64,000 bases of DNA. Source: Oscillospiraceae bacterium. GTDB taxonomy: Bacteria > Bacillota > Clostridia > Oscillospirales > Oscillospiraceae. Position numbers and translations under genes: made by a program. Below, in pieces: positions 1 through 8,810 of this stretch (position 1 is the first letter of the stretch; each line of letters begins with the position of its first letter). The notes beneath the pieces are model-generated. The model saw nothing but the letters and a program-made list of their open reading frames with translations, made no database searches and was not told the DNA's origin. The stretch is from the NCBI GenBank assembly GCA_017622295.1, contig JAGARK010000011.1, positions 33,816-97,815 on the forward strand. Direction: 5' to 3'.

Positions 1-186
1 ATTAATCCTGGCATCCCGTTTGGCCCAGTTCTCACAGATCTCCGGGCAGCGGTCAGGAGACCCATCGTCAACCAGAATGATTTCCAGATTCTGATATGTC
101 TGGCTCACCACACTGGTGATACATCTGTCCAAGTATTTCTCTACATTGTAAATCGGCAAAACAACCGACACCACTCCTTTTTCCAT
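1..186 (-). CDS. Glycosyltransferase family 2, N-terminal part (runs off the window)
   Basis: The first 62 residues are visible. They begin [20 protein letters not shown] and continue with [18 protein letters not shown], the classic GT-A nucleotide-sugar binding start of family 2 glycosyltransferases, including the first DD pair. The gene continues past base 1, so the acceptor-binding half is not seen. It lies 33 bp after the preceding glycosyltransferase on the same strand and is probably the next gene of the exopolysaccharide operon. It would add one sugar to the lipid-linked repeat unit at the cytoplasmic membrane face. The family call is secure; donor and acceptor sugars cannot be told. 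Confidence 0.9.
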   Translation of the reverse strand, partial: MEKGVVSVVLPIYNVEKYLDRCITSVVSQTYQNLEIILVDDGSPDRCPEICENWAKRDARIN

Positions 187-219
187 GCTCCGCCTCCCTT
201 CCTGTCTGACTACTTGCAC

Positions 220-1374
220 TCAGCTTTCATTCAGTCTTGCTTCGTACTGCTCAATAAATCTTACGGACAACGCATCCCAAGTGAAACTATCAGACATAGC
301 AGCAGCCGCAGTCCGAATTCTCCGCATTCCAGTCCGATCCTGATGCATCCGCAGAATGCACTCTGCCCATGGCTGTGCATGATCTTCATCAAGGATGAAG
401 CCATTCTCACCATTCTGAATCAACGTGGCAGAACCGCCGTTTTTTGTAGTCAGAACAACTGCTCCGTAATACATTGCTTCCGGCAGTACCATGCCGAAGA
501 TCTCATATTTGGTAGGCAAGAGGAAAAAATCGGCCTGTGCGTAGATTTCCGCAAGGTATCTTTGTTCCACCTGCTCCTGCCAGATCACCCGGTCTCTAAC
601 GGACAGCTTGTCCATGTAGGAGAACACCATTTCCATGTATTCCCGGTCACCCGACCCAATCATATACAGTCTGGCATCTTTGTTTTGCTGCAATACTTTT
701 TCGAATATATCAAGCAGAAATGGTATATTCCGCCGTTCCTCAAATCTTCCAATATAAAGTAGCTTCAATCTGCCTTGATCTTTTTCCATTGTCTGATAAA
801 GCGGCTCGCTGCATGTTCCCTTTGGGCTTGTGAGCATTTGTATATCAACACCCACACCCACAGTAGCAATATTTCGGGGATCGATTCCCTTATCAGCCAG
901 AAACGTTTCCGCCAGCTCGCTTTTTACAAGGAATTTCGTTCCCTTCACGATGTACCGTTTCAGAAAAAGCTTATCAAATATGCTGCACATCAGATTATAC
1001 CGTCTGTTGAAATCACAGTAATAAGGACCATGATAGATTACGGTCTTATCCGGATACTTTCCAGCAAGCAGCCAGGACTGCATCTGGTTATATTCGCAGG
1101 GCTGAAGAATATCATAATCCGCAAACAGTGTTTCACAGCCGGTGTAGATCGTATTTTTCAGCAGTGTTTTTCCGTGGCGGTAAAACACACGAACTTCGCC
1201 TATGCCATCCACTGGAACTATAACGTTTTTTTCCTCCCGGTCCGTCCAGAAAAGAATGTCGCACACATGCCCCTTACGGACCAGTGCTTTTGCTAGACCC
1301 AGCTCCTGGATATTATACGTAGCATTGATCACAGCCATATAGGAGGGAAAGTTCCTGATGATCAGAATTTTCAT
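220..1374 (-). CDS. Glycosyltransferase family 4 (exopolysaccharide)
   Basis: A 384-residue GT-B glycosyltransferase. The N-terminal Rossmann half begins MKILIIRNFPSYMAV. The C-terminal half carries LLYIGRFEERRNIPFLLDIF at about residue 205 and the EX7E donor-binding motif in EIFGMVLPEAMYYGAVV at about residue 300, both typical of GT4 enzymes. It probably transfers a nucleotide-activated sugar to the growing lipid-linked polysaccharide repeat at the cytoplasmic membrane. Its start codon overlaps the stop of the preceding acyltransferase/radical-SAM gene as ATGA, which implies translational coupling. Donor sugar unknown. Confidence 0.9.
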   Translation of the reverse strand: MKILIIRNFPSYMAVINATYNIQELGLAKALVRKGHVCDILFWTDREEKNVIVPVDGIGEVRVFYRHGKTLLKNTIYTGCETLFADYDILQPCEYNQMQSWLLAGKYPDKTVIYHGPYYCDFNRRYNLMCSIFDKLFLKRYIVKGTKFLVKSELAETFLADKGIDPRNIATVGVGVDIQMLTSPKGTCSEPLYQTMEKDQGRLKLLYIGRFEERRNIPFLLDIFEKVLQQNKDARLYMIGSGDREYMEMVFSYMDKLSVRDRVIWQEQVEQRYLAEIYAQADFFLLPTKYEIFGMVLPEAMYYGAVVLTTKNGGSATLIQNGENGFILDEDHAQPWAECILRMHQDRTGMRRIRTAAAAMSDSFTWDALSVRFIEQYEARLNES

Positions 1375-3506
1375 CTGTTACTAACCTCTTCCACGAAGTC
1401 TTCCCGGAGTTTCTCTCCGAAGGCCTTGGATAGGTCATCGTTGACCGGACTGCACATTTCGCAGGTCGAGCACCAGTCCAGTTCTTCCTTGCTGACCTTA
1501 CCGTCCCGGTAATCCCGGACGATTTTGTTTTCGTACATGGAATAAGGCTTCTTCATAAACAGCGCCTTGAACTTATGCCAGGCCACCCAGAAGCCAGGCA
1601 CCCAGATATACTTGTGCATCGCCGGCGACACGGAGCCGATCATCCAGCAATTCCGGTCGCAGCAGCGCACCTTCTTGCGCACCTGCTCCGCCGCTTCGCT
1701 GTTCCACAACTCGTCCCAGCTCTGCTCGTTCAGATTGCCCATGACTTCCTTGTCCTTCGTTCCGTTGCAGGGCATCACATCGCCGTAAGGGTCGATGAAG
1801 AAGGTGTCGAAGCTCATGTCGCAGGGCAGCAGCCGCTTCTGGCCATAGATGTAATTGATCAGGCCGTGATTGAAATAGGCACGGAACCACTTCTTGGGGT
1901 TCCAGGACTTCAGCAGTTCATTGACCAGCGCCTCAAAATTCTGTGCCACCATGGGCCGGTCATGGATGATGTTCTTTGACTCCACAAAGTAAAAACTGTT
2001 GTGTAAGGAGGCGGTGGCAAATTCCATGCCCATCTCATCGGACAGCTTGTACAGCGGCACCAGGTCAGGTGCGTTTCGGTCCTGCACCGTCATGCCAAAC
2101 CCCACGTCCTTCATACCCATTTCACGGAGCTTTTTCAGGGTTGTATAGCCCCGGTTGTAGCCGTCCTCCAGACCCCGGATCTCATTGTTGGTCCGCTCCA
2201 GGCCCTCGATGGAAATTCGGATGCCGATCTCAGGGAACTCTTTGCACAGATCGATGATCCGGTCGGTAAAGAAACCGTTGGTGGAAATGACGATTCGGTC
2301 ACTCTTTTTATACAGCTCCCGGACAATATCCTTCAGATCCTCCCGGATGAAGGGCTCGCCGCCAGTGATGTTGGTAAAATACATCTGGGGCAGCTTGCGG
2401 ATGGTCTCGACGGAAATCTCCTCCTCCGGTCTGGAAGGAACTTTATATCGGTTGCACATATTGCACCGGGCATTGCAACGGTAGGTCACAATGACGGTGC
2501 CGTTCAGTTTTTTTGACATGATATTCACCCCATTACTTTTTCTCCGCAGATATTTATTGGGATAAAGGAAGAAATCCAGCTTGGTACGTTTCATAATCTC
2601 CGCAGCAATCACTGGACAAATAAAGCTTGCCAATAGGCCCAGTACAATATGAACGACACTATTGGTGATGCCTAACTTCAGAAGCACCACACGAACTCCT
2701 GCCGCAAACATAGTGTGCATCAGGAATACCGGCATAGTATACACAGCCAGACCATTCCTTTTTTCACATGGCCGACAGAAAAGAAGCATCACTGCTGTAC
2801 AAGCCAACAGCCCCATCAGGAAGGAAATCAACTCAGAGTACACTCCACGATACCACGCAATGATGCTCAGCACGCCAAAAACACCTGCCAATTTTACACC
2901 ATGATGTTTCCACTTTTCTGCAATAACAGGAAAGTCAAACATACATGCCGACATTCCCGCAACAAACCAAACCTGATTGCCCGCAATAATGGTCACTGCA
3001 TAGTAATCAACCAGCCCTGCAACAATCTTCAACAGTACAGAAAACGCAAGGACCACCACGCAAACCTTTCTGTTGAAAAATGTCGGTGTAATCAGAAAAA
3101 TGAAATACAGCGCAAATAAGTACCAGTACGGCGACATAGGATGAACAAATAGGTCATATCCAAGGCCATGTGCTTCTGTATTAACCATTCCAGAGAAACC
3201 GCTTTTCAATACCCAGGTAAGCAGCGAGAATACCATATAGGGTATACCCAAAACCAACAGCTTCTTTATCGCATGATTCTTCCATTTTTCGAGAGAATTG
3301 ATGACAGTGTACTTCTGGTATAGATATCCGCTACAAATAAAAAACAGCGGTACATGGAAATAATAAATTGTCTGATTAAACCATTGATATACAGGCCCGT
3401 CATTCAAAATTCCCGATGTACACATACTCTGAGAAAAATGTCCCAGTGCAACCAAAATACAGGCAAATACCTTTATATTATCTAGCCAATTCTCTCTCGC
3501 CTTCAT
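1371..3506 (-). CDS. Acyltransferase-3 / radical SAM-SPASM fusion protein
   Basis: One continuous 711-codon frame joins two normally separate proteins. Residues 1-320 are a multi-pass acyltransferase 3 (OafA/WecH-like) membrane protein, beginning ENWLDNIKVFACILVALGHF, with about ten hydrophobic segments and the usual family ending FLYPNKYLRRKS. From residue 330 (Met codon at 2517-2519) a radical SAM enzyme starts: CNARCNMC is the CxxxCxxC iron-sulfur motif, NITGGEP is the SAM-binding stretch, and later cysteines (MPCNGTK, CCDRNCW, CSTCEMC) form a SPASM-type region. A GGGGTG ribosome-binding-like sequence precedes Met330, so the radical SAM part may also be translated separately. The acyltransferase half is visibly more AT-rich than the rest. 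It may O-acetylate sugars and radically modify a sugar or peptide; both substrates are unknown. Confidence 0.8.
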   Translation of the reverse strand: MKARENWLDNIKVFACILVALGHFSQSMCTSGILNDGPVYQWFNQTIYYFHVPLFFICSGYLYQKYTVINSLEKWKNHAIKKLLVLGIPYMVFSLLTWVLKSGFSGMVNTEAHGLGYDLFVHPMSPYWYLFALYFIFLITPTFFNRKVCVVVLAFSVLLKIVAGLVDYYAVTIIAGNQVWFVAGMSACMFDFPVIAEKWKHHGVKLAGVFGVLSIIAWYRGVYSELISFLMGLLACTAVMLLFCRPCEKRNGLAVYTMPVFLMHTMFAAGVRVVLLKLGITNSVVHIVLGLLASFICPVIAAEIMKRTKLDFFLYPNKYLRRKSNGVNIMSKKLNGTVIVTYRCNARCNMCNRYKVPSRPEEEISVETIRKLPQMYFTNITGGEPFIREDLKDIVRELYKKSDRIVISTNGFFTDRIIDLCKEFPEIGIRISIEGLERTNNEIRGLEDGYNRGYTTLKKLREMGMKDVGFGMTVQDRNAPDLVPLYKLSDEMGMEFATASLHNSFYFVESKNIIHDRPMVAQNFEALVNELLKSWNPKKWFRAYFNHGLINYIYGQKRLLPCDMSFDTFFIDPYGDVMPCNGTKDKEVMGNLNEQSWDELWNSEAAEQVRKKVRCCDRNCWMIGSVSPAMHKYIWVPGFWVAWHKFKALFMKKPYSMYENKIVRDYRDGKVSKEELDWCSTCEMCSPVNDDLSKAFGEKLREDFVEEVSNR

Positions 3507-4696
3507 GATTGATTCTCCCAGCTATGCAGATAATTCTCTGCAATTGCGTCCCAGCTATGGTTGTTTACCGCGTTATTTCTGGCAGCTGCACACAGCTTTA
3601 CGTATTCATCCGGGTCAACACCGAGGATGGTATCCTCCACCAGCGCCGCAAATCCTGCTTCGTCATAACGTACACAGCCCTCGCCCATATAAAAAAGCGC
3701 CAGCTGATCCAGCAGCACCGGAACACCCGCCGAAAGGGACTCTATTACTACCAATCCAAAACTTTCGTATCTGGACGGCAGGATGGTAGCCAGTGCTGTA
3801 TTATACAGCTCATTCAGTTCCCCACCCGGAGAAACCATTCCCAGATACTGAACTTGTTCCTGCAGGTTGTGATCTCTGATATAATCAACCAACTGCTGAT
3901 GATAGTCTTCATCCACAATACCGCCGGCATAGGCGTAGCACAGATCCGGATTTGATTTCAACAGGGTCTCCAGATATGCAAGGGCGCGAAGCTGTCCCTT
4001 GTTCTCATATACAGAACCAACCTGCAAAATGACATCACGGCCCTTCATGCCGAGCTTTTCTTTTACACGGAGCTTTTCTTCCTCCGCCAGGGGATGGTAG
4101 AGATCCGTATTGACGCCGTTTCCAATAACCACGAGCCGCTCCCGTGGTACTTTCAGATGCTCTATCGCCTGATCTTTCGTCTCCTGATTCAGGACGAATA
4201 CCAGATCTGCCCGCTTCATGCACTCCGCTTCCTGGAAATACCGTTTTTTGATCACATCTTCGACCTCATTCCAGGGAAGACGCCAGATACCGCTGTGATT
4301 GGTATAGGCGATCAGGCATTTTTTCCGCAATGCGGATGTGGTCAGCTTCAGAAAGAAAAATAGATTGTACTGATTATGAAAATGCAGCACAATTTTCTCC
4401 TCTGCTGCTTTCAGAATTTTACGCAGTTCCCCCGCCAAAGCAATGGAATATACCACACGCTTGAGCTTGTGCATCAATCCCAGCTTCACATCCGTTCCCG
4501 TGAAGCAGGCGGGCACCTTCACTTCCCGAATCGGGAGATCGTTGGGCAGTCTGTTTGCAGACGCAATATCGACGATTTCCACCGCCTGCCCCTGCTTTAT
4601 AAATGCCTTGGTCAGCTCCTCCACTACGATTTCCGTAGCGGCGCCCATCCGGGCCGGGATCGGCGTATATCCGGTGCCTATCTCATAAATCTTCAT
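3503..4696 (-). CDS. Glycosyltransferase family 4 (exopolysaccharide)
   Basis: A 397-residue GT-B enzyme starting MKIYEIGTGYTPIPARMGAA. That ATG is preferred over one four codons upstream because GGAGC lies at proper spacing before it. The C-terminal donor domain has VILQVGSVYENKGQLRALAY and the EX7E motif in RYESFGLVVIESLSAGVPV. It should add one sugar to the lipid-linked repeat unit in the cytoplasm. It starts one base after the stop of the upstream GT4 gene and its end overlaps the acyltransferase fusion by 4 bp, so it belongs to the same tightly packed operon. Sugar specificity cannot be read from sequence. Confidence 0.9.
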   Translation of the reverse strand: MKIYEIGTGYTPIPARMGAATEIVVEELTKAFIKQGQAVEIVDIASANRLPNDLPIREVKVPACFTGTDVKLGLMHKLKRVVYSIALAGELRKILKAAEEKIVLHFHNQYNLFFFLKLTTSALRKKCLIAYTNHSGIWRLPWNEVEDVIKKRYFQEAECMKRADLVFVLNQETKDQAIEHLKVPRERLVVIGNGVNTDLYHPLAEEEKLRVKEKLGMKGRDVILQVGSVYENKGQLRALAYLETLLKSNPDLCYAYAGGIVDEDYHQQLVDYIRDHNLQEQVQYLGMVSPGGELNELYNTALATILPSRYESFGLVVIESLSAGVPVLLDQLALFYMGEGCVRYDEAGFAALVEDTILGVDPDEYVKLCAAARNNAVNNHSWDAIAENYLHSWENQS

Positions 4697-4697
4697 C

Positions 4698-5894
4698 TTA
4701 TGCTCCATAAATGCCCATCAGCTTTTCATAATAGCTTTCGGGCGTTTCAAATTTCTTGCTCTTACAGTTGGCAGAATACTCCTCCAAAAGTCCCGGTGTC
4801 AGCAGCAGCTGCCGGAGCTTGGCTTCCAAATCCGATACATTGCCAGCTTCGAAAAGCAGTCCCGTTTTATTTTCCTCAATCAATTCCGGAATTCCGCCCA
4901 TCCGGGATCCAATAACGGGAGTGCCGTACATCTGGGACTCGATCACAGAGAAAGGACAATTCTCGTACCACTCGGAAGGATACACGCTGACTGCCGCTTT
5001 GCGGATCAGCATTTCCAGGTCATTTCCTGACTTGAAGCCCACATATTCCGCATTGGGTACCTGGGCAATAGCTTTCTCCGCCGCACCATATCCGGCGAAG
5101 ATGAACCGGGTCTGCGGCATCCGCTTCGCAGCTTCCAGAAGCGTATTGGTTCCCTTATCTCTGGACAAATGCCCAAACTCAAGAACATAGTCCTCTTTCT
5201 GAACGTCTATCTGCGGAACCGCGTCCGCAAAGTTGTGCAGTGCCACAGTTTTTTCCCGAAATCTTTTCTGAATGTCCAGCTTGGTTTTTAGAAAGCCACT
5301 GGGACAAATGATGGTGTCAATATACGAATACGCTCTGCTCCACTTCCAGAAATAGGCATCAGCCATGCCAAGAATGCTTTTCACCCTGGAGTTCTTTACG
5401 CATTTGGTATGTACACAGTGGATATAATTTCCACCCAGGCATTTCTCACAGATCTGGATATTACTGTCAAACAAACCATGGCTGGGACAGATCAGCTGGT
5501 AATCGTGGGCAGTGTAAATAATCCTGACACTGCGCCCGGTCTGCCGCTGATACTTGTGAACTTCCAGAATCATGGAAGGTGTCAGATGAAACTGGATGTT
5601 ATTCAGATGAACCACATCCGGTTGAAAATCCTCCAAAACCTTCCGAATCTTTCTGCGCGCCTCCGCGGAATAGATAATGCGGAAGGGTGCCTTCAGGTTC
5701 TTCCGGATTCCTGCGCTGAAATCCATATCAGTCACATAAGCTTGCGCATGATTGCCAACCACATTTTTCTCATTATCCAGGCCAAAGTACTGCACCTTAT
5801 GACCATGGGCATGGAGGATCTCCCCCAATTTCAGCATATAGGTTTCAGCACCGCCCTTGGGGTACAAAAACTTATTGACCATCAATATCTTCAT
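4698..5894 (-). CDS. Glycosyltransferase family 4 (exopolysaccharide)
   Basis: A 398-residue GT4 enzyme beginning MKILMVNKFLYPKGGAETYM; the GGAET loop is typical of the acceptor-side start of this family. A cysteine-rich stretch in the middle (CPSHGLFDSNIQICEKC, about residues 135-165) is a known optional insertion in a GT4 subgroup and may bind metal. The donor domain has YVLEFGHLSRDKGTNTLLEA and the EX7E motif in WYENCPFSVIESQMYGTPVI. Start and stop overlap or abut the neighbouring glycosyltransferases, as expected for one polycistronic message. Donor sugar unknown. Confidence 0.9.
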   Translation of the reverse strand: MKILMVNKFLYPKGGAETYMLKLGEILHAHGHKVQYFGLDNEKNVVGNHAQAYVTDMDFSAGIRKNLKAPFRIIYSAEARRKIRKVLEDFQPDVVHLNNIQFHLTPSMILEVHKYQRQTGRSVRIIYTAHDYQLICPSHGLFDSNIQICEKCLGGNYIHCVHTKCVKNSRVKSILGMADAYFWKWSRAYSYIDTIICPSGFLKTKLDIQKRFREKTVALHNFADAVPQIDVQKEDYVLEFGHLSRDKGTNTLLEAAKRMPQTRFIFAGYGAAEKAIAQVPNAEYVGFKSGNDLEMLIRKAAVSVYPSEWYENCPFSVIESQMYGTPVIGSRMGGIPELIEENKTGLLFEAGNVSDLEAKLRQLLLTPGLLEEYSANCKSKKFETPESYYEKLMGIYGA

Positions 5895-7006
5895 CTGTAC
5901 AGCTCCAGTGTTTTTTCTGTCACATCATCCCAGTTATACTTCTCGCAGATAAAAGACTGGGCTTCCTTTTTATAGGTTTCCGCCTGCACCGGATCATCGC
6001 ACAGCCTTTGCAGGCAGCTTTTAAGCGCAGAAATATCTCCTCTGGGAAACACAACAGCCTTGTCCTCCACCACTTCCGTACATTCCGGAATATCGGACAC
6101 CACACAGCAATTTCCGTAGCTCATGGCTTCCAGCAAGGTCAGGGGCATTCCCTCCACATCGGAGGGCTGAACATACACATAAGCATTGCTGTACAGCTCT
6201 GCCAGTGTCTGCCCCTGGATAAATCCGGTCATGATCACACGGTCATCCTTCTGCGCCTGCTCATTCAGCATCCGGGCGTAGTCATCCGAATCCGACACTC
6301 CGCCGGCAATGACCAGCTTTTTATCTGTCTTCACATGGCGAAAGGCATCCAGCAGATAGTGGACGCCCTTTTCCGGCACAAGACGACCGAGAAACAGAAT
6401 ATACTCATCCTTTTTCAGTCCATAGTCCTCCGTAATATGGCGGGCATCCTCAATTTCCGGCTTCCTTACACCGTTGGGAATCCACTTCGTTTCCCTTCCA
6501 TAGGTCTCGCGAAAATACAGCTGTACATTTCGGCTCAGCACGATGATCTCATCCGCAAAACGCACTGCCATTTTCTCGCCCGCGTGAATGTATTTGGAGC
6601 CGAAGCCCTTTTGCCATTTCTGCCGCTGCCAATCAAGACCGTGGACAGTAACCACGACCTTCTTTCCCAGAAGCTTCGGCAGCCAGCACATAAAGGCAGG
6701 GCCCTCTGCATGAATGTGAACCACATCTACCCCGCTGAAGGCAGCATAGATTGCTCCAAAAAAGCTGGAGCTCACCGCGGCAAGGCCCTTTTTATCCAAA
6801 GTCGGAACTCTCTTCAGCAGAACGCCCCGATATTCCCTCAGCGCATCTGTGTCAAATTCTCGTCCGCTGACGTGATGTCCGTCCCGGTTCAAGCATAGAA
6901 CCTTGTGACCAAGCTGCACCATGCGGGTACTCAGTTCCTCAACAACGATCTCTACGCCGCCCTCCCGGGAGGGAATCCGCTTGTGACCAAACATGATAAT
7001 CTTCAC
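5891..7006 (-). CDS. Glycosyltransferase family 4 (exopolysaccharide), GTG start
   Basis: A 371-residue GT4 enzyme. I chose the GTG at 7004-7006 because AAGGAG sits six bases upstream; the longer ATG-started frame has no such site and would overlap the preceding gene. The protein then begins (M)KIIMFGHKRIPSREGGVEIV, with the GGVE acceptor loop. It carries YILFLGRLVPEKGVHYLLDA and the EX7E motif in DVEGMPLTLLEAMSYGNC. It is similar in layout to rhamnosyl- and galactosyl-transferases of capsule clusters, but specificity is not decidable. It follows the priming transferase by 10 bp and is probably an early step after priming. Confidence 0.9.
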   Translation of the reverse strand: MKIIMFGHKRIPSREGGVEIVVEELSTRMVQLGHKVLCLNRDGHHVSGREFDTDALREYRGVLLKRVPTLDKKGLAAVSSSFFGAIYAAFSGVDVVHIHAEGPAFMCWLPKLLGKKVVVTVHGLDWQRQKWQKGFGSKYIHAGEKMAVRFADEIIVLSRNVQLYFRETYGRETKWIPNGVRKPEIEDARHITEDYGLKKDEYILFLGRLVPEKGVHYLLDAFRHVKTDKKLVIAGGVSDSDDYARMLNEQAQKDDRVIMTGFIQGQTLAELYSNAYVYVQPSDVEGMPLTLLEAMSYGNCCVVSDIPECTEVVEDKAVVFPRGDISALKSCLQRLCDDPVQAETYKKEAQSFICEKYNWDDVTEKTLELYR

Positions 7007-7016
7007 AGCCCGCTCC

Positions 7017-7700
7017 TTATTCACCATTCATGCCGAAAACGGCGCCAAAGGTGGCAAAAATGATCTTCCAGTCGGTTTTAAAGCTACGATCATTGATGTA
7101 CTGAACATCCAGCTCAACCCACTCATCGAAGCTCAGTTCATTGCGATTGGGCTGAATCTGCCAATAACAGGTCAGGCCCGGGGTGATCAGCAGACGCTGC
7201 CGGGCATAATCGTCATACTGCTCCACTTCTCTGGGAAGGCCCGGGCGGGGTCCAACGATACTCATTTCACCCCTCAGAATGTTGATCAGCTGAGGCAGCT
7301 CGTCAATACTGGTCATTCGGATAAAACGGCCAAACCGGGTGATGCGGGGATCTCTTTTGATCTTAAATACGGGACCCTGCATTTCATTCTGATCCAACAG
7401 CGAATCAAGCTCTGCCTCAGCGCCGGGTTTCATGGAGCGGAATTTATAAAATACAAATTCCTTGCCGTCACGTCCTGCTCTGACCTGGGAAAAAATGGGG
7501 CTTGCGCCGGGGCTGTCGATAACGATCACCAGCGCCACGATCAGCATCAGAGGCCAAAGTACAATGAGGGCGACGATCGATAAAACAATATCCTGAAAGC
7601 GTCTCAGACACCAGTATTTTTTTGCTCTATTCAGTACTTCCTCTCTGTCCAGCAGCTGTCGCTGACGAACATCGGAGGTTTCTTTTGCAACTGCTTGCAT
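7017..7700 (-). CDS. Priming sugar-1-phosphate transferase (WcaJ/CpsE-type polyprenyl-phosphate transferase)
   Basis: A 227-residue membrane-associated enzyme that puts the first sugar phosphate on undecaprenyl phosphate and so starts the exopolysaccharide repeat unit. The start at 7700 is chosen because AAAGGAGAGAG lies just upstream. One hydrophobic segment (about residues 37-60) is followed by GASPIFSQVRAGRDGKEF, YKFRSM and the signature DELPQLINILRGEMSIVGPR. It lacks the long multi-helix N-terminal region of WcaJ, like the minimal monotopic forms. It is the first gene of the glycosyltransferase operon, directly behind a good promoter at 7778-7806. Confidence 0.93.
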   Translation of the reverse strand: MQAVAKETSDVRQRQLLDREEVLNRAKKYWCLRRFQDIVLSIVALIVLWPLMLIVALVIVIDSPGASPIFSQVRAGRDGKEFVFYKFRSMKPGAEAELDSLLDQNEMQGPVFKIKRDPRITRFGRFIRMTSIDELPQLINILRGEMSIVGPRPGLPREVEQYDDYARQRLLITPGLTCYWQIQPNRNELSFDEWVELDVQYINDRSFKTDWKIIFATFGAVFGMNGE

Positions 7701-7777
7701 GAAAACTCTCTCCTTTATTCCAGAACCTTCATCCAATTATTGCGAAACGAATCGCATACTTCCACATATATTATATT

Positions 7778-7806
7778 ATTCTACCATATTTCCCTGTTTC
7801 TCGCAA
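7778..7806 (-). promoter_or_regulatory. Sigma-A-type promoter of the glycosyltransferase operon
   Basis: On the minus strand TTGCGA and TAGAAT are separated by exactly 17 bp, placing a start about 70 bp before the priming transferase gene. No clear operator was seen. Confidence 0.65.
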
Positions 7807-7832
7807 CCTTAATTCAATTCTAGCAATGAAAA

Positions 7833-7867
7833 TAAAAAACCCGTCCGTGCTTTTGGCGCGGACGGGT
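7833..7867 (-). terminator. Terminator of the dockerin-cohesin-sortase unit
   Basis: An 11-bp stem (7840-7850 with 7856-7866, one G-T pair) and a short loop are followed on the minus strand by a T-rich tract. It lies about 30 bp after the sortase stop codon. Confidence 0.85.
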
Positions 7868-7895
7868 CATCCATTATGGTTCAGTACATCAAAAA

Positions 7896-8738
7896 TCAGC
7901 CATTCTGCTGCGACTCGGCATCATCAGCTATCATTCTGCCGACAACGACCAGACGGCCGTAGTCGGTATGGTAAGAGCAGGTGATCAGCATCAGGAATCT
8001 GTCGCCGTACTCCACTTCGATTTCAGTGTCATAAATGGAGTTGTCCAGGAAATACTGGACGCCTTCATCGAATTCCTCTTCCGTCTCAGGATCTACAAAG
8101 TGGTAGTACTTAAAGCGGGTATCAGCAGCATCATAGATCTTATCATAGAAGACCGCGAAGATCTCGTATTCTCTCTCCTCGTAGAGGGTGGAGAATTCGA
8201 TGATGGGATTTTCCTCCCAGAATTCCTTATCTGCGTAGCTGTGCAGCGTGCGGAAGGCAGTACCGTTTCGCATATTATGACCATAGACGATCAGGTTGGT
8301 GCTTTCCGGATCAGTATTACACCGGGCAGCCATGAAGGGCAGGCCGGACTTATCGTATTGCCCATCGAAGTCGAGTCGGTTGTACTTCTGAGGATCATCG
8401 GGGGTATGCATGACGGGATAATCCAGCTTGGTATCGGCAATGCGGATCCAGCCGAAGGTATCGGGATTCTGCTCATAGAGCTCAGCCATCTTTTCCAGCA
8501 TTTCGGGCTGGGTTTCTTCCGGCTCGGTAGGTGCCTCAGTGGGAGCTTCCGTTACCACAACAGGAGGCTCGGTTGCGGGTACCTCGGGGACCTCAGGTTC
8601 TCTGAGCAGAAGCATAACCATCATCACAATGACCACAATCATCAAAAATGCAGCAATGCAGCAAAGTGCAATCGTGGTCTTGCTCAGACCGGACTTTCTG
8701 CCCCTTCCGGAACCGGAATTGTACATATTCTTTTCCAT
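7896..8738 (-). CDS. Class-B-like sortase
   Basis: A 280-residue cysteine transpeptidase anchored at the membrane. The start at 8738 is chosen for AAGGAG ten bases upstream. After a short cytoplasmic tail there is one transmembrane helix (about residues 23-48), then a Pro/Thr/Glu-rich linker, then the sortase fold. The catalytic histidine is in LIVYGHNMRNGTAF, the catalytic cysteine in LLITCSYH, and the arginine in GRLVVVGR. The TCSYH form resembles class B sortases, which attach proteins to cell-wall peptidoglycan. It lies behind the cohesin gene, so it may act on surface proteins of this locus, but no canonical LPxTG or NPxTN substrate was found in the window. Confidence 0.9.
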   Translation of the reverse strand: MEKNMYNSGSGRGRKSGLSKTTIALCCIAAFLMIVVIVMMVMLLLREPEVPEVPATEPPVVVTEAPTEAPTEPEETQPEMLEKMAELYEQNPDTFGWIRIADTKLDYPVMHTPDDPQKYNRLDFDGQYDKSGLPFMAARCNTDPESTNLIVYGHNMRNGTAFRTLHSYADKEFWEENPIIEFSTLYEEREYEIFAVFYDKIYDAADTRFKYYHFVDPETEEEFDEGVQYFLDNSIYDTEIEVEYGDRFLMLITCSYHTDYGRLVVVGRMIADDAESQQNG

Positions 8739-8761
8739 TTGCGAACATCTCCTTATGGAAA

Positions 8762-8793
8762 GTAAGCGGTGGATGAAACCACCCACCGCTTAC
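8762..8793 (-). terminator. Perfect hairpin between cohesin and sortase genes (weak terminator or mRNA stabiliser)
   Basis: An 11-bp perfect inverted repeat (8762-8772 and 8783-8793) with a 10-nt loop fills the 72-bp gap after the cohesin stop. On the minus strand only three T residues follow, so it is more likely an attenuator or RNA-processing stem that lowers sortase expression than a full terminator. Confidence 0.6.
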
Positions 8794-8810
8794 ACAGAAC
8801 AGTTTAGAAA

